NCBI RefSeq assembly: GCF_002292295.1
Contig: NZ_DBBS01000014.1
Span: forward strand, 31,046-95,045
Length of the DNA: 64,000 nt
From: Sphingomonas sp. UBA978
Lineage (GTDB): Bacteria; Pseudomonadota; Alphaproteobacteria; Sphingomonadales; Sphingomonadaceae
Reading direction: 5' to 3'
Shown one piece after another: positions 54,386 through 61,611 of this stretch. A program made the position numbers and the translations under genes. Under the pieces are notes generated by a model. That model was not told the origin of the DNA, did no database searches, and saw only the letters and a program-made list of their open reading frames with translations. How positions within the stretch are numbered: position 1 is the first letter of the stretch; the number at the start of each line of letters is the position of its first letter.

Positions 54386-54771
54386 TTCGCGCCTTCCGCC
54401 TTCAGATAGGCGATGATCGTCGCGCGCTTCGCCGCATCGGGCGTGGCGATCGGCATGCGGGTGCCGGGCACGACCTTCGCCGGGCCGGCGAGATAGGTGT
54501 CGAGCGTCTTCTCGTCCCAGCGCAGCTTGCTCGCCTTCATCGCGGGCGAATAGTTGAAGCCGGGCGCCGCCGCGGCGGGCCGGCCGACGACGCCGTACAG
54601 GTTCGGGCCGATGCCGTTGCGCCCGCCCTTGTTGACCGTGTGACAGGCGCGGCAGGCGGCGAAGGCGGGCGGCGCGGCGGCCGCCGTCGTCTGCGCGAGG
54701 GTGGGCGCGGCGACGGCGAGCAGCGCCGCACTGGCGATCGTGCCCGCGCCAAGGGCCAGCAACAATTTCAT
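54382..54771 (-). CDS. Class I c-type cytochrome
   Basis: A 129-residue periplasmic cytochrome. A signal peptide (about 1-26) is followed by heme motif CRACH ('AFAACRACHTVNKGGRNGIGPNLYGVVGR') and the distal Met in 'VVPGTRMPIATP'. It is the probable electron acceptor of the GMC dehydrogenase in the same operon. Start ATG 54771 overlaps the stop of the oxidoreductase gene and follows GGGAGAGA. Confidence 0.93.
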   Translation of the reverse strand: MKLLLALGAGTIASAALLAVAAPTLAQTTAAAAPPAFAACRACHTVNKGGRNGIGPNLYGVVGRPAAAAPGFNYSPAMKASKLRWDEKTLDTYLAGPAKVVPGTRMPIATPDAAKRATIIAYLKAEGAK

Positions 54772-55919
54772 TCGGTCTCTCCCGAGGGGATAGTCGTCCA
54801 TTTCCGGTCCGATGCGGCATTGGCGACGATGGCGTCGATGAAGGCCATCGTGCGCAACCCGTCGCCGACGCCCGGATACCAGGCGTCCTCGCCCCGGATC
54901 GTCGCGGCGAAGGCGCGGTAGAGGTTGGCGAAGGCCTCGATATAGCCCTCCGGATGCCCCGACGGCGTGCGCAGCAGCGCGCCGGTGCGGGGATCGAGGC
55001 CGGGACCGCCGGCGCGGATCGTCTCGGCCGGGCGATCGAGCCAGCGCAGCGTCAGCGTGTTCGGCTCCATCTGCGCCCATTCGAGCCCGCCCCGCTCGCC
55101 ATGGATGCGCAGTTTGAGCCCGTTTTCCTCGCCGGCCGCGACCTGGCTTGCCTTGAGCAGCCCGCGCGCGCCATTGTTGAAGCGCAGCAGCGCGCCGACG
55201 TCGTCGTCGAGCCGGCGCCCGGCGACGTGCGTGGCGAGATCGGCGGCGACCGCCTCGACCCGCAGTCCGGAGACATGCTCGGCGAGATGGAAGGCATGCG
55301 TCCCGATATCGCCGAGGCAGCCGCCGGGGCCGGCCTGCGCGGGGTCGGTGCGCCACGCCGCCTGTTTGTTGCCCTCGCCGTCGATCGGCAGGCTGAGCCA
55401 GCCCTGCAGATATTCGACCTGCACCAGCCGGATCGCGCCGAGGTCGCCGCGCGCGACGCGGACCCGCGCCTCCTCCACCAGCGGATAGCCGCTATAGGTG
55501 AAGGCGAGCGCGAACCGGCGTCCGCTCGCCTCGGCGGCGGCGGCGATGGCGCGCGCTTCGTCGCTGCTGATCGCCATCGGCTTTTCGCAGAAGACGTGGA
55601 ATCCCGCCTCCAGCGCGGCGATCGCCATCGGCGCGTGCAGGTGGTTGGGGGTGACGATCGCGAGCGCATCGATCCGCTCGTCCGCGGGCAGCGCGGCCTC
55701 GCCGGCGATCAGCGCGTCGATCGAGGCATAGGCGCGCGCCGGATCGAGGCCGAGCGCGGCGCCGCTGCGCCGGCTGCGATCGGCATCGGTGCTGAACGCC
55801 CCCGCGACCAGCCGCCAGTCGCCGTCGAGCGCCGCGGCCTTGCGGTGGACGGCGCCGATGAACGCGCCCTCGCCACCGCCGGCCATGCCGAGCCGGAGCG
55901 GATGCCGCGTCGCCGTCAT
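54768..55919 (-). CDS. Gfo/Idh/MocA-family oxidoreductase
   Basis: A 383-residue NAD(P)-dependent sugar oxidoreductase. 'LRLGMAGGGEGAFIGAVHRKAA' is the Rossmann site, 'AIVTPNHLHAPMAIAALEAGFHVFCEKPMAIS' carries the signature EKP lysine, and 'GGCLGDIGTHAFHLAEHV' is the active-site His motif. No signal peptide is present, so it acts in the cytoplasm, probably on an imported keto sugar or inositol-like compound. Coupled to both neighbours. Confidence 0.92.
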   Translation of the reverse strand: MTATRHPLRLGMAGGGEGAFIGAVHRKAAALDGDWRLVAGAFSTDADRSRRSGAALGLDPARAYASIDALIAGEAALPADERIDALAIVTPNHLHAPMAIAALEAGFHVFCEKPMAISSDEARAIAAAAEASGRRFALAFTYSGYPLVEEARVRVARGDLGAIRLVQVEYLQGWLSLPIDGEGNKQAAWRTDPAQAGPGGCLGDIGTHAFHLAEHVSGLRVEAVAADLATHVAGRRLDDDVGALLRFNNGARGLLKASQVAAGEENGLKLRIHGERGGLEWAQMEPNTLTLRWLDRPAETIRAGGPGLDPRTGALLRTPSGHPEGYIEAFANLYRAFAATIRGEDAWYPGVGDGLRTMAFIDAIVANAASDRKWTTIPSGETE

Positions 55920-56980
55920 GCCGCGTCCCCGGGCAGGCCGAGGAACGCGCGGATCGCCGCGCGGTCGACGCCGCTCGCGGCGAAATCGTCGAACGGGTGA
56001 TCGGTCAGCCGGATGATGTGATCCCGGATGAAGGGCGCGCCCTCGCGCGCGCCGTCGTCGCTGCGTTTCAGCGCGCACTCCCATTCGAGGACCGCCCAGC
56101 CCTGATAGCCATATTGCGCCAACTTACTGAAGATGGGCGTGAAATCAACATGCCCGTCGCCCAGCGAACGGAACCGGCCGGCACGATCGACCCAATTCTG
56201 ATAGCCGCCATAGACGCCCGACCGGCCGGTCGGGTTGAACTCGGCATCCTTGACGTGGAAGCAGGAAATCCGGTCGTGATAGCGGTCGATGAAGTCGAGA
56301 TAGTCGAGCTGTTGCAGCACGAAATGCGACGGGTCGAACAGCAGGCGCGCGCGCGGGTGGCCGCCGACCGCCTCGAGGAAGCGTTCCCAGCTCGCGCCGT
56401 CGTGCAGATCCTCGCCGGGGTGGACCTCGAACGCGCAATCGACGCCGGCGTCCGCGAACACGTTAAGGATCGGCAGCCAGCGCCGGGCGAGTTCGGCGAA
56501 CGCCTCCTCGACCAGTCCGGCGGGGCGCTGCGGCCAGGGATAGACATAGGGCCAGGCGAGTGCGCCGGAGAAGGTCGCATGCGCCTTGAGGCCCAGCCTG
56601 GCGCTGGCGCGCGCGGCGAGCGTGACCTGTTCGACCGCCCAGCGCTGGCGCTCGGCGGGCCTGCCGTGCACCTCGGGCGGGGCGAAGCCGTCGAACAGCG
56701 CGTCATAGGCGGGGTGCACCGCGACCAGCTGCCCCTGCAGATGCGTCGACAATTCGGTGATCGCGATATCGTGCTGCGCGAGCATGCCGGTCAGGTCGTC
56801 GCAATAGGCCTGGCTCTCCGCCGCCTGACGCAGGTCGATCAGCCGCGAATCGCACGGGATCTGGACGCCGGCATAGCCGAGGCCCGACGCCCAGCGCGCG
56901 AGATTCTCCAGCGTGTCGAACGGCGGCGCATCGCCGAGGAATTGGGCGAGGAAGATGCCCGGCCCCTGCATCGCGGTCAC
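55916..56980 (-). CDS. Cytoplasmic sugar phosphate isomerase/epimerase-family protein
   Basis: A 354-residue TIM-barrel protein. Metal-site residues are in 'VDCAFEVHPGEDLHDG', 'RLLFDPSHFVLQQLDYLDFI', 'ISCFHVKDAEF' and 'GWAVLEWECALK'. No signal peptide, unlike the two exported relatives in the cluster. I chose the GTG at 56980, which overlaps the transporter stop (GTGA) and has AAGGGGG upstream; ATG 56971 is possible. The N-terminal 'GPGIFLAQFLGDAPPFDTLENLARWASGLGYAGVQIP' is typical of 3-keto-sugar or inosose isomerase-like enzymes. Confidence 0.86.
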   Translation of the reverse strand: MTAMQGPGIFLAQFLGDAPPFDTLENLARWASGLGYAGVQIPCDSRLIDLRQAAESQAYCDDLTGMLAQHDIAITELSTHLQGQLVAVHPAYDALFDGFAPPEVHGRPAERQRWAVEQVTLAARASARLGLKAHATFSGALAWPYVYPWPQRPAGLVEEAFAELARRWLPILNVFADAGVDCAFEVHPGEDLHDGASWERFLEAVGGHPRARLLFDPSHFVLQQLDYLDFIDRYHDRISCFHVKDAEFNPTGRSGVYGGYQNWVDRAGRFRSLGDGHVDFTPIFSKLAQYGYQGWAVLEWECALKRSDDGAREGAPFIRDHIIRLTDHPFDDFAASGVDRAAIRAFLGLPGDAA

Positions 56981-58236
56981 GCCATCACCCCCTTGCGATC
57001 GTCCCGGAAGGTGAGCTGGAACAGCAGCGCGATCAGCGCCGCGGCGATCGCGGGATACCACCACATCGCATGCCAGTCGGCGATCGTCGGGTTGGCGGGC
57101 AGCTGCGCATAGAGCGCCGCGCCGATCTGCGACCCCAGCAGCATGCCGACGCCATAGGTGAACAGGGTCAGCATCCCCTGCGCCTGCGCATTCACGCCCT
57201 TGGGCGTGGCGATCGTGCCGGTGTAGATCGCGCCGGCGACGAAGAAGAAATCGTAGCAGACGCCGTGCAGCGCGACGCCCAGATAGACCGCCCACAGCCC
57301 CGCACCGCCGTCGCCGATCGCGAACAGCGCATAGCGCAGCGCCCAGGCGGCCATGCCGACCAGCAGCAGCGGCTTCACCCCGAAGCGGCGATAGAGCCAC
57401 GGCATGGAGAACATGAAGACGAGTTCGGACATCTGGCCGATCGCCAGCGTGCCGCCGACGTTGCTCATCCCCGCGGCGCCGACATAAGGCGAGGCATAGG
57501 CATAATACATCGCCAGCGGGATCGAGATCAGCGTCGCGCACAGAATGAAGATCAGGAACGAGCGCTGCCGCATCAGCCCGAACGCCTCGACGCACAGCAC
57601 CTGCCGCAGCACGCTCTCGTCGCGCGGCGCGTCGGCGGAGACGTTGGGCAGGGTGAAGCTGTAGAGGCCGAGCGCGACCGAGACGATGGCCGCGACCTGG
57701 AAGATCGCCGGGCTGGCGGACAGGCCCGCCCAGCCGACGATCAGCCCCGCGGCGATCCAGCCCAGCGTGCCGAAGGCGCGGACGAAGGGGAAATTGTCGG
57801 TCCGCTCGCCGAAGCTCTTGAGCGCGATCGTGTTGGCGAGGCCGACGGTCGGCATGTAGAGGATCATATAGCCGAGCAGCAGCCAGACGAAGGTCGCGCC
57901 ATGTTCCGGCGTTACCAGCGCGGGCAGCGCGAACAGGATGGCGCCGCCGACCAGATGCAGGATCACCATCAGCATGCGCGGCGCGACGTAGCGGGCGGCG
58001 GCCATGCCGAGCAGGAACGATCCGACGATCGAGGCGATCGGCCCGACCGAAAAGGCGTTGCCGATCAGGCTGCCGATGCCGACCGTCTGCATGACGAGGC
58101 CGAGCGTGACGTTCCACGCGCCCCAGACGAAGAACTGCATGAACATCAGCGCGCTGAGCCGGCCGGTCAGCCAGCCGTCGGCCCCGGGCACGGCCCTGGT
58201 TCCATCAGCGTTCGCAGCACCTTGCGCTATGGCCAT
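56977..58236 (-). CDS. MFS transporter, nucleoside:H+ symporter family
   Basis: A 419-residue, 12-helix inner-membrane transporter of the NupG/XapB-like branch ('LSALMFMQFFVWGAWNVTLGLVM', 'TVGLANTIALKSFG', 'LGVALHGVCYDFFFVAGAIYT'). I chose ATG 58236 because GGAGGGG lies 6 bases before it; two more ATGs lie upstream at 58242 and 58251. In sugar-oxidation clusters such transporters probably import keto sugars or glycosides, not nucleosides. It starts the minus-strand operon, divergent from a LacI regulator. Confidence 0.87.
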   Translation of the reverse strand: MAIAQGAANADGTRAVPGADGWLTGRLSALMFMQFFVWGAWNVTLGLVMQTVGIGSLIGNAFSVGPIASIVGSFLLGMAAARYVAPRMLMVILHLVGGAILFALPALVTPEHGATFVWLLLGYMILYMPTVGLANTIALKSFGERTDNFPFVRAFGTLGWIAAGLIVGWAGLSASPAIFQVAAIVSVALGLYSFTLPNVSADAPRDESVLRQVLCVEAFGLMRQRSFLIFILCATLISIPLAMYYAYASPYVGAAGMSNVGGTLAIGQMSELVFMFSMPWLYRRFGVKPLLLVGMAAWALRYALFAIGDGGAGLWAVYLGVALHGVCYDFFFVAGAIYTGTIATPKGVNAQAQGMLTLFTYGVGMLLGSQIGAALYAQLPANPTIADWHAMWWYPAIAAALIALLFQLTFRDDRKGVMA

Positions 58237-58299
58237 CGCCATCCCCTCCATCGCAGTTTGCCTGCTTGACGGGGATCAGGCTAGGCAGGTCCTCCAACG

Positions 58300-58315
58300 A
58301 TGTAAAGGATTACAT
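58300..58315. promoter_or_regulatory. LacI-type operator
   Basis: ATGTAA-AGGA-TTACAT is a perfect 16-bp inverted repeat in the divergent gap between the transporter and LacI genes. The inner 14 bases have the spacing of LacI-family sites (TGTAA-n4-TTACA). It lies 64 bases from the transporter start and 46 from the regulator start. Confidence 0.6.
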
Positions 58316-58360
58316 ACGATCGCGATCGACAGCGTCACCGTCCCGATCCATGACCGCGCG

Positions 58361-59359
58361 ATGCCGACGATCATCGACGTCGCCGCCCGGGCGGGCGTGT
58401 CCACCGCGACGGTGTCGCGCGTGCTCAGCCAGCCCGATCGCGTCGCCGAATCGACCCGCCACCGGGTGCTGGAGGCGGTGCGCGCGCTCGGCTACCGGCC
58501 CAATGTCGCGGCGCGGACCTTGCGCACGCTGCGGGCCGCCAGGATCCTGCTGACCGTGCCCGACATCTCCAACCCGTTCTTCGCCAGCGTCATCCGCGGC
58601 GCGGAGGAGGCGGCGCGCGATGCCGGCTATGCGGTGGTCGTCGGCGACACGCGCCACGACCCGGAGGTCGAGGATCAATATGCCGAGATGCTGTCGCGGC
58701 GCGAGGTCGACGGGCTGATCTTCCTCGGCCATCGCCTGCCCGCCAGCCTCGCGCCGCTGCTCGCGCAGCAGGGCGCGGCCGCGCCGATCGTCAACGGCTG
58801 CGAATACAGCCCCGACATCGGCGTGCCGAGCGTCCATATCGACAATGCGGCGGCGAGTGCGGCGATGGTCGATCATCTGGTGTCGCTCGGGCATCGTGCG
58901 ATCGGCCTCGTCACCGGCCCGGCGATCAGCCCGATCAGCCGCGACCGCCTGGCGGGTGCGATGGCGGCGGCGCAGCGGGCCGGGCTGGCGGAGCAAGTGG
59001 CGGTGCGGACCGGCGACTATTCGGCGCGGTCGGGGTTCGAGCAGGCGGCGGCGCTGCTCGACGCGGGCGTCACCGCGCTGTTCTGCTTCAGCGACGAAAT
59101 GGCGCTGGGGGCGATCGCCGCGGTCGCGGCGCGCGGACTGTCCTGCCCCGGCGACATCTCCGTGGCGGGGTTCGACGACCTGCCGCTCGCCCGCTATTTC
59201 CAGCCGCCGCTGACCACGATTGCCCAGCCCAAGGCGATGATCGGCCGCCGCACCGTCGAACTGCTCGTCGCCATCCTGCGCAACGTCAAGAGTCCGAGCC
59301 GCCACGTCACCCTCGATCACGAACTGGTCGTCCGCGGCAGCACCGCGCGGGTGCCCTGA
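58361..59359 (+). CDS. LacI-family transcriptional regulator
   Basis: A 332-residue repressor. Helix-turn-helix 'TIIDVAARAGVSTATVSRVLSQPDRVAESTRHRVLEAVRALGYRPN' is followed by the hinge and a periplasmic-binding-like effector domain ('ILLTVPDISNPFFASVIRGAEEAARDAGY', 'DISVAGFDDLPLARYFQPPLTTIAQP'). ATG 58361 starts the conserved HTH. It is divergent from the sugar cluster and presumably releases it when a sugar binds. Confidence 0.93.
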   Translation: MPTIIDVAARAGVSTATVSRVLSQPDRVAESTRHRVLEAVRALGYRPNVAARTLRTLRAARILLTVPDISNPFFASVIRGAEEAARDAGYAVVVGDTRHDPEVEDQYAEMLSRREVDGLIFLGHRLPASLAPLLAQQGAAAPIVNGCEYSPDIGVPSVHIDNAAASAAMVDHLVSLGHRAIGLVTGPAISPISRDRLAGAMAAAQRAGLAEQVAVRTGDYSARSGFEQAAALLDAGVTALFCFSDEMALGAIAAVAARGLSCPGDISVAGFDDLPLARYFQPPLTTIAQPKAMIGRRTVELLVAILRNVKSPSRHVTLDHELVVRGSTARVP

Positions 59360-59378
59360 CGGAAGGTGGGGGAGGGCG

Positions 59379-59960
59379 TCAGTCCGGGATGCGCAGGCCG
59401 TCGACCAGGGTGTCGATCAGCCGGGCGACGCTCGCCTGCCAGCCGGGCTGGTCGCGCAGCATACACATGCCGACGACCGCGAGCAGCAATTCCTCGCCGC
59501 GGATGTCCGGCCGGACCCGGCCGGCGCGCACCGCGCGGTCGAGCAGCGCGTCGAGCGCGCCGGTCAGCGATCCCGTCCAGCGCGCCGAGATCGCCGACGT
59601 CGTGTCGGCGGCCAGTGCGAAGGCGGCGATCATCCCCTTCTTGGTCGCGACCATGTCGACCATCGCGTGCAGCCAGCGGCGCAGGTCCGCGACCGGATCG
59701 CCGCTGTCGGTCGCCGCATCGGCCAGTGCGACCAGCTGCTCGATGTCACGCCGATAGACCGCCTCGTACAGCGCCTCGCGCGTCGGAAAGTGGCGGTAGA
59801 GCGTGCCGATGCCGAACCCCGCCTCGCGCACCACGGCCTCGAGGCTCGCGGCGGCGCCGTCCCGCGCGAACACGGCCTTAGCGGCGGTCACCAGCGTTTC
59901 GCGATTGCGCGTCGCATCGGCTCTCGTCCGGCGTGTCGGGCGTGTCGGCGCAGTCTCCAT
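59379..59960 (-). CDS. TetR-family transcriptional regulator
   Basis: A 193-residue repressor. The HTH is 'RETLVTAAKAVFARDGAAASLEAVVREAGFGIGTLYRHFPTREALYEAVYRRD', followed by a ligand domain typical of the group annotated next to aldehyde or drug-response genes. I chose ATG 59960; an open frame upstream to 60074 would cross the operator and promoter of the next operon. Divergent from paoABC, it probably represses that operon through the site at 60002-60018. Confidence 0.9.
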   Translation of the reverse strand: METAPTRPTRRTRADATRNRETLVTAAKAVFARDGAAASLEAVVREAGFGIGTLYRHFPTREALYEAVYRRDIEQLVALADAATDSGDPVADLRRWLHAMVDMVATKKGMIAAFALAADTTSAISARWTGSLTGALDALLDRAVRAGRVRPDIRGEELLLAVVGMCMLRDQPGWQASVARLIDTLVDGLRIPD

Positions 59961-59994
59961 CCCTGATCCGTCATACCCCTTTGAAAAAGCACCG

Positions 59995-60023
59995 TTGAAA
60001 AACGGAGGCATCCTCCGTATAAA
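59995..60023 (+). promoter_or_regulatory. Sigma-70-type promoter of the paoABC operon
   Basis: TTGAAA (59995-60000) and TATAAA (60018-60023) are separated by exactly 17 bases, close to the consensus -35 and -10 boxes. The start codon of paoA lies 44 bases after the -10 box. The spacer is filled by a palindrome (60002-60018). Confidence 0.6.
60002..60018. promoter_or_regulatory. Probable TetR operator inside the promoter spacer
   Basis: ACGGAGG-CAT-CCTCCGT is a perfect 7+3+7 inverted repeat sitting between the -35 and -10 boxes. A repressor bound here would block RNA polymerase directly. Confidence 0.6.
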
Positions 60024-60067
60024 CGGCCCGGGCATCCTTGCTATCATAACTCGATCGGAGTCGCGGC

Positions 60068-60556
60068 ATGACATTCTCCATCGGCCTGACGATCAACCGC
60101 CAGCATCACGCGATCACGCTCGACGATCCGCGCGTCACCCTGCTCGACCTCGTGCGCGAGCGGCTGCACCTGACCGGCACCAAAAAGGGCTGCGACCGCG
60201 GGCAGTGCGGCGCCTGCACGATGCTGGTCGACGGACGGCGGATCAACGCCTGCCTCGCGCTGGCGCTCAGCCATGACGGCGCCGAGGTGCTGACGATCGA
60301 GGGCGTCGCCGACGGCGATACGCTGCACCCCGTGCAACAGGCGTTCATCGCGCATGACGGCTTCCAGTGCGGCTTCTGCACGCCCGGCCAGATCATGAGC
60401 GCGATCGGCCTGATCGCCGAGGGGCAGGCGGGCGACGACCCCGAGCGGGTGCGCGAGGGGATGAGCGGCAACCTGTGCCGCTGCGGCGCCTACAAGGGGA
60501 TCACCGAGGCGGTCTGCACCGCGCAGCGCGCGATGGCGGCGGGAGAGCTCGCATGA
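60068..60556 (+). CDS. paoA: Aldehyde oxidoreductase FeS subunit (PaoA-like)
   Basis: A 162-residue subunit carrying two [2Fe-2S] clusters. Cysteines are in 'TKKGCDRGQCGACTMLVDGRRINAC' and 'FQCGFCTPGQIMS' with 'GNLCRCGAYKGI'. No Tat signal is present at the N-terminus (starts MTFSIGL), unlike the periplasmic E. coli PaoA, so the complex is probably cytoplasmic. It is coupled by ATGA to paoB. Isoquinoline or CO-dehydrogenase-type subunits are similar, but the PaoB partner decides the call. Confidence 0.9.
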   Translation: MTFSIGLTINRQHHAITLDDPRVTLLDLVRERLHLTGTKKGCDRGQCGACTMLVDGRRINACLALALSHDGAEVLTIEGVADGDTLHPVQQAFIAHDGFQCGFCTPGQIMSAIGLIAEGQAGDDPERVREGMSGNLCRCGAYKGITEAVCTAQRAMAAGELA

Positions 60557-61611
60557 ACCGCTTCGACTATCATCGACCGACGAGCGTCGCGGAGGCGGTC
60601 GGCGCCGGCAGCGCGGACGGCGCGGCCTATCTGGGGGCGGGGACCAATTTGCTCGACCTGATGAAGGGCGGGGTGACGCAGCCGGTGCGGCTGGTCGACC
60701 TGACGAGGCTGCCCGGACTCGACGGGATCGAGACGCTGGCCAATGGCGACGTCAGGATCGGCGCGCTCGTTCGCAACAGCACGCTCGCCTTCGATCCCGG
60801 CTTCGCCGCGCGCTTCCCGGCGGTGGCCGAGGCGCTGCTGTCGGGCGCGTCGCCGCAGCTGCGCAACGCCGCGACGGTCGGCGGCAACCTGCTGCAACGT
60901 ACCCGCTGCGCCTATTTCTACGACACCGCCAGCGCCTGCAACCGGCGCGTGCCGGGATCGGGCTGCGACGCGCGCGACGGCGAGAACCGGCTGCACGCGG
61001 TGCTCGGCTGGAGCGAGCAATGCATCGCGACGCATCCCTCCGATTTCTGCGTGCCGCTGGTCGCGCTCGACGCGATCGTCGAGGTCGAGGGCGTCGACGG
61101 TCGCCGCGACGTGCCGCTCGCCGCGCTGCACCGCCTGCCCGGCGACACGCCGCATGTCGAAACCGCCCTCATGCCCGGCGAACTGATCGTCGCGATCCGG
61201 CTGCCCGCCGCGGCGGGCGCGTTCGCCGCGCACCAGCGCTACATCAAGGTGCGCGAGCGGACCTCCTATGCCTTCGCGGTCGTCTCCGCGGCGGCAGCGC
61301 TCGACATCGCCGACGGCCGCATCCGCGCCGGCCGGCTGGCGCTGGGCGGGGTCGCGGCCAGACCGTGGCGCGCCGCGGCCGCCGAGGCGTTGCTCACCGG
61401 GGAGGCGCCGACCCGCGCCACCTTCGAACGAGCGGCGGAGGCCGCGCTCGCCGATGCGCGCGCCTCCGGCGACAATGGCTACAAGATCGCGCTCGCACGC
61501 CGCATCGCGGTCCGCGCGCTGATCCGCGCCGCGGCGGGCACGCCCGACCGCCTGCCGCCGTTACCCGCCTCGCCCTTCGCCGCCGCTGCCGGAGAAATCG
61601 ATCATGGCTGA
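60553..61611 (+). CDS. paoB: Aldehyde oxidoreductase FAD/4Fe-4S subunit (PaoB-like)
   Basis: A 352-residue FAD subunit. 'YLGAGTNLLDLMKGG' and 'LRNAATVGGNLLQRTRC' are the FAD-binding loops. Extra cysteines at 119, 129, 138 and 157 ('RCAYFYDTASACNRRVPGSGC') match the insert that binds a [4Fe-4S] cluster in E. coli PaoB and 4-hydroxybenzoyl-CoA reductase. This separates it from xanthine dehydrogenase. It overlaps paoC by 8 bases. Confidence 0.9.
   Translation: MNRFDYHRPTSVAEAVGAGSADGAAYLGAGTNLLDLMKGGVTQPVRLVDLTRLPGLDGIETLANGDVRIGALVRNSTLAFDPGFAARFPAVAEALLSGASPQLRNAATVGGNLLQRTRCAYFYDTASACNRRVPGSGCDARDGENRLHAVLGWSEQCIATHPSDFCVPLVALDAIVEVEGVDGRRDVPLAALHRLPGDTPHVETALMPGELIVAIRLPAAAGAFAAHQRYIKVRERTSYAFAVVSAAAALDIADGRIRAGRLALGGVAARPWRAAAAEALLTGEAPTRATFERAAEAALADARASGDNGYKIALARRIAVRALIRAAAGTPDRLPPLPASPFAAAAGEIDHG

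Noticed and set aside
59961..60074. N-terminal extension of the TetR gene
   Set aside because: It would cover the promoter and palindrome of paoABC; the conserved TetR domain starts after ATG 59960.
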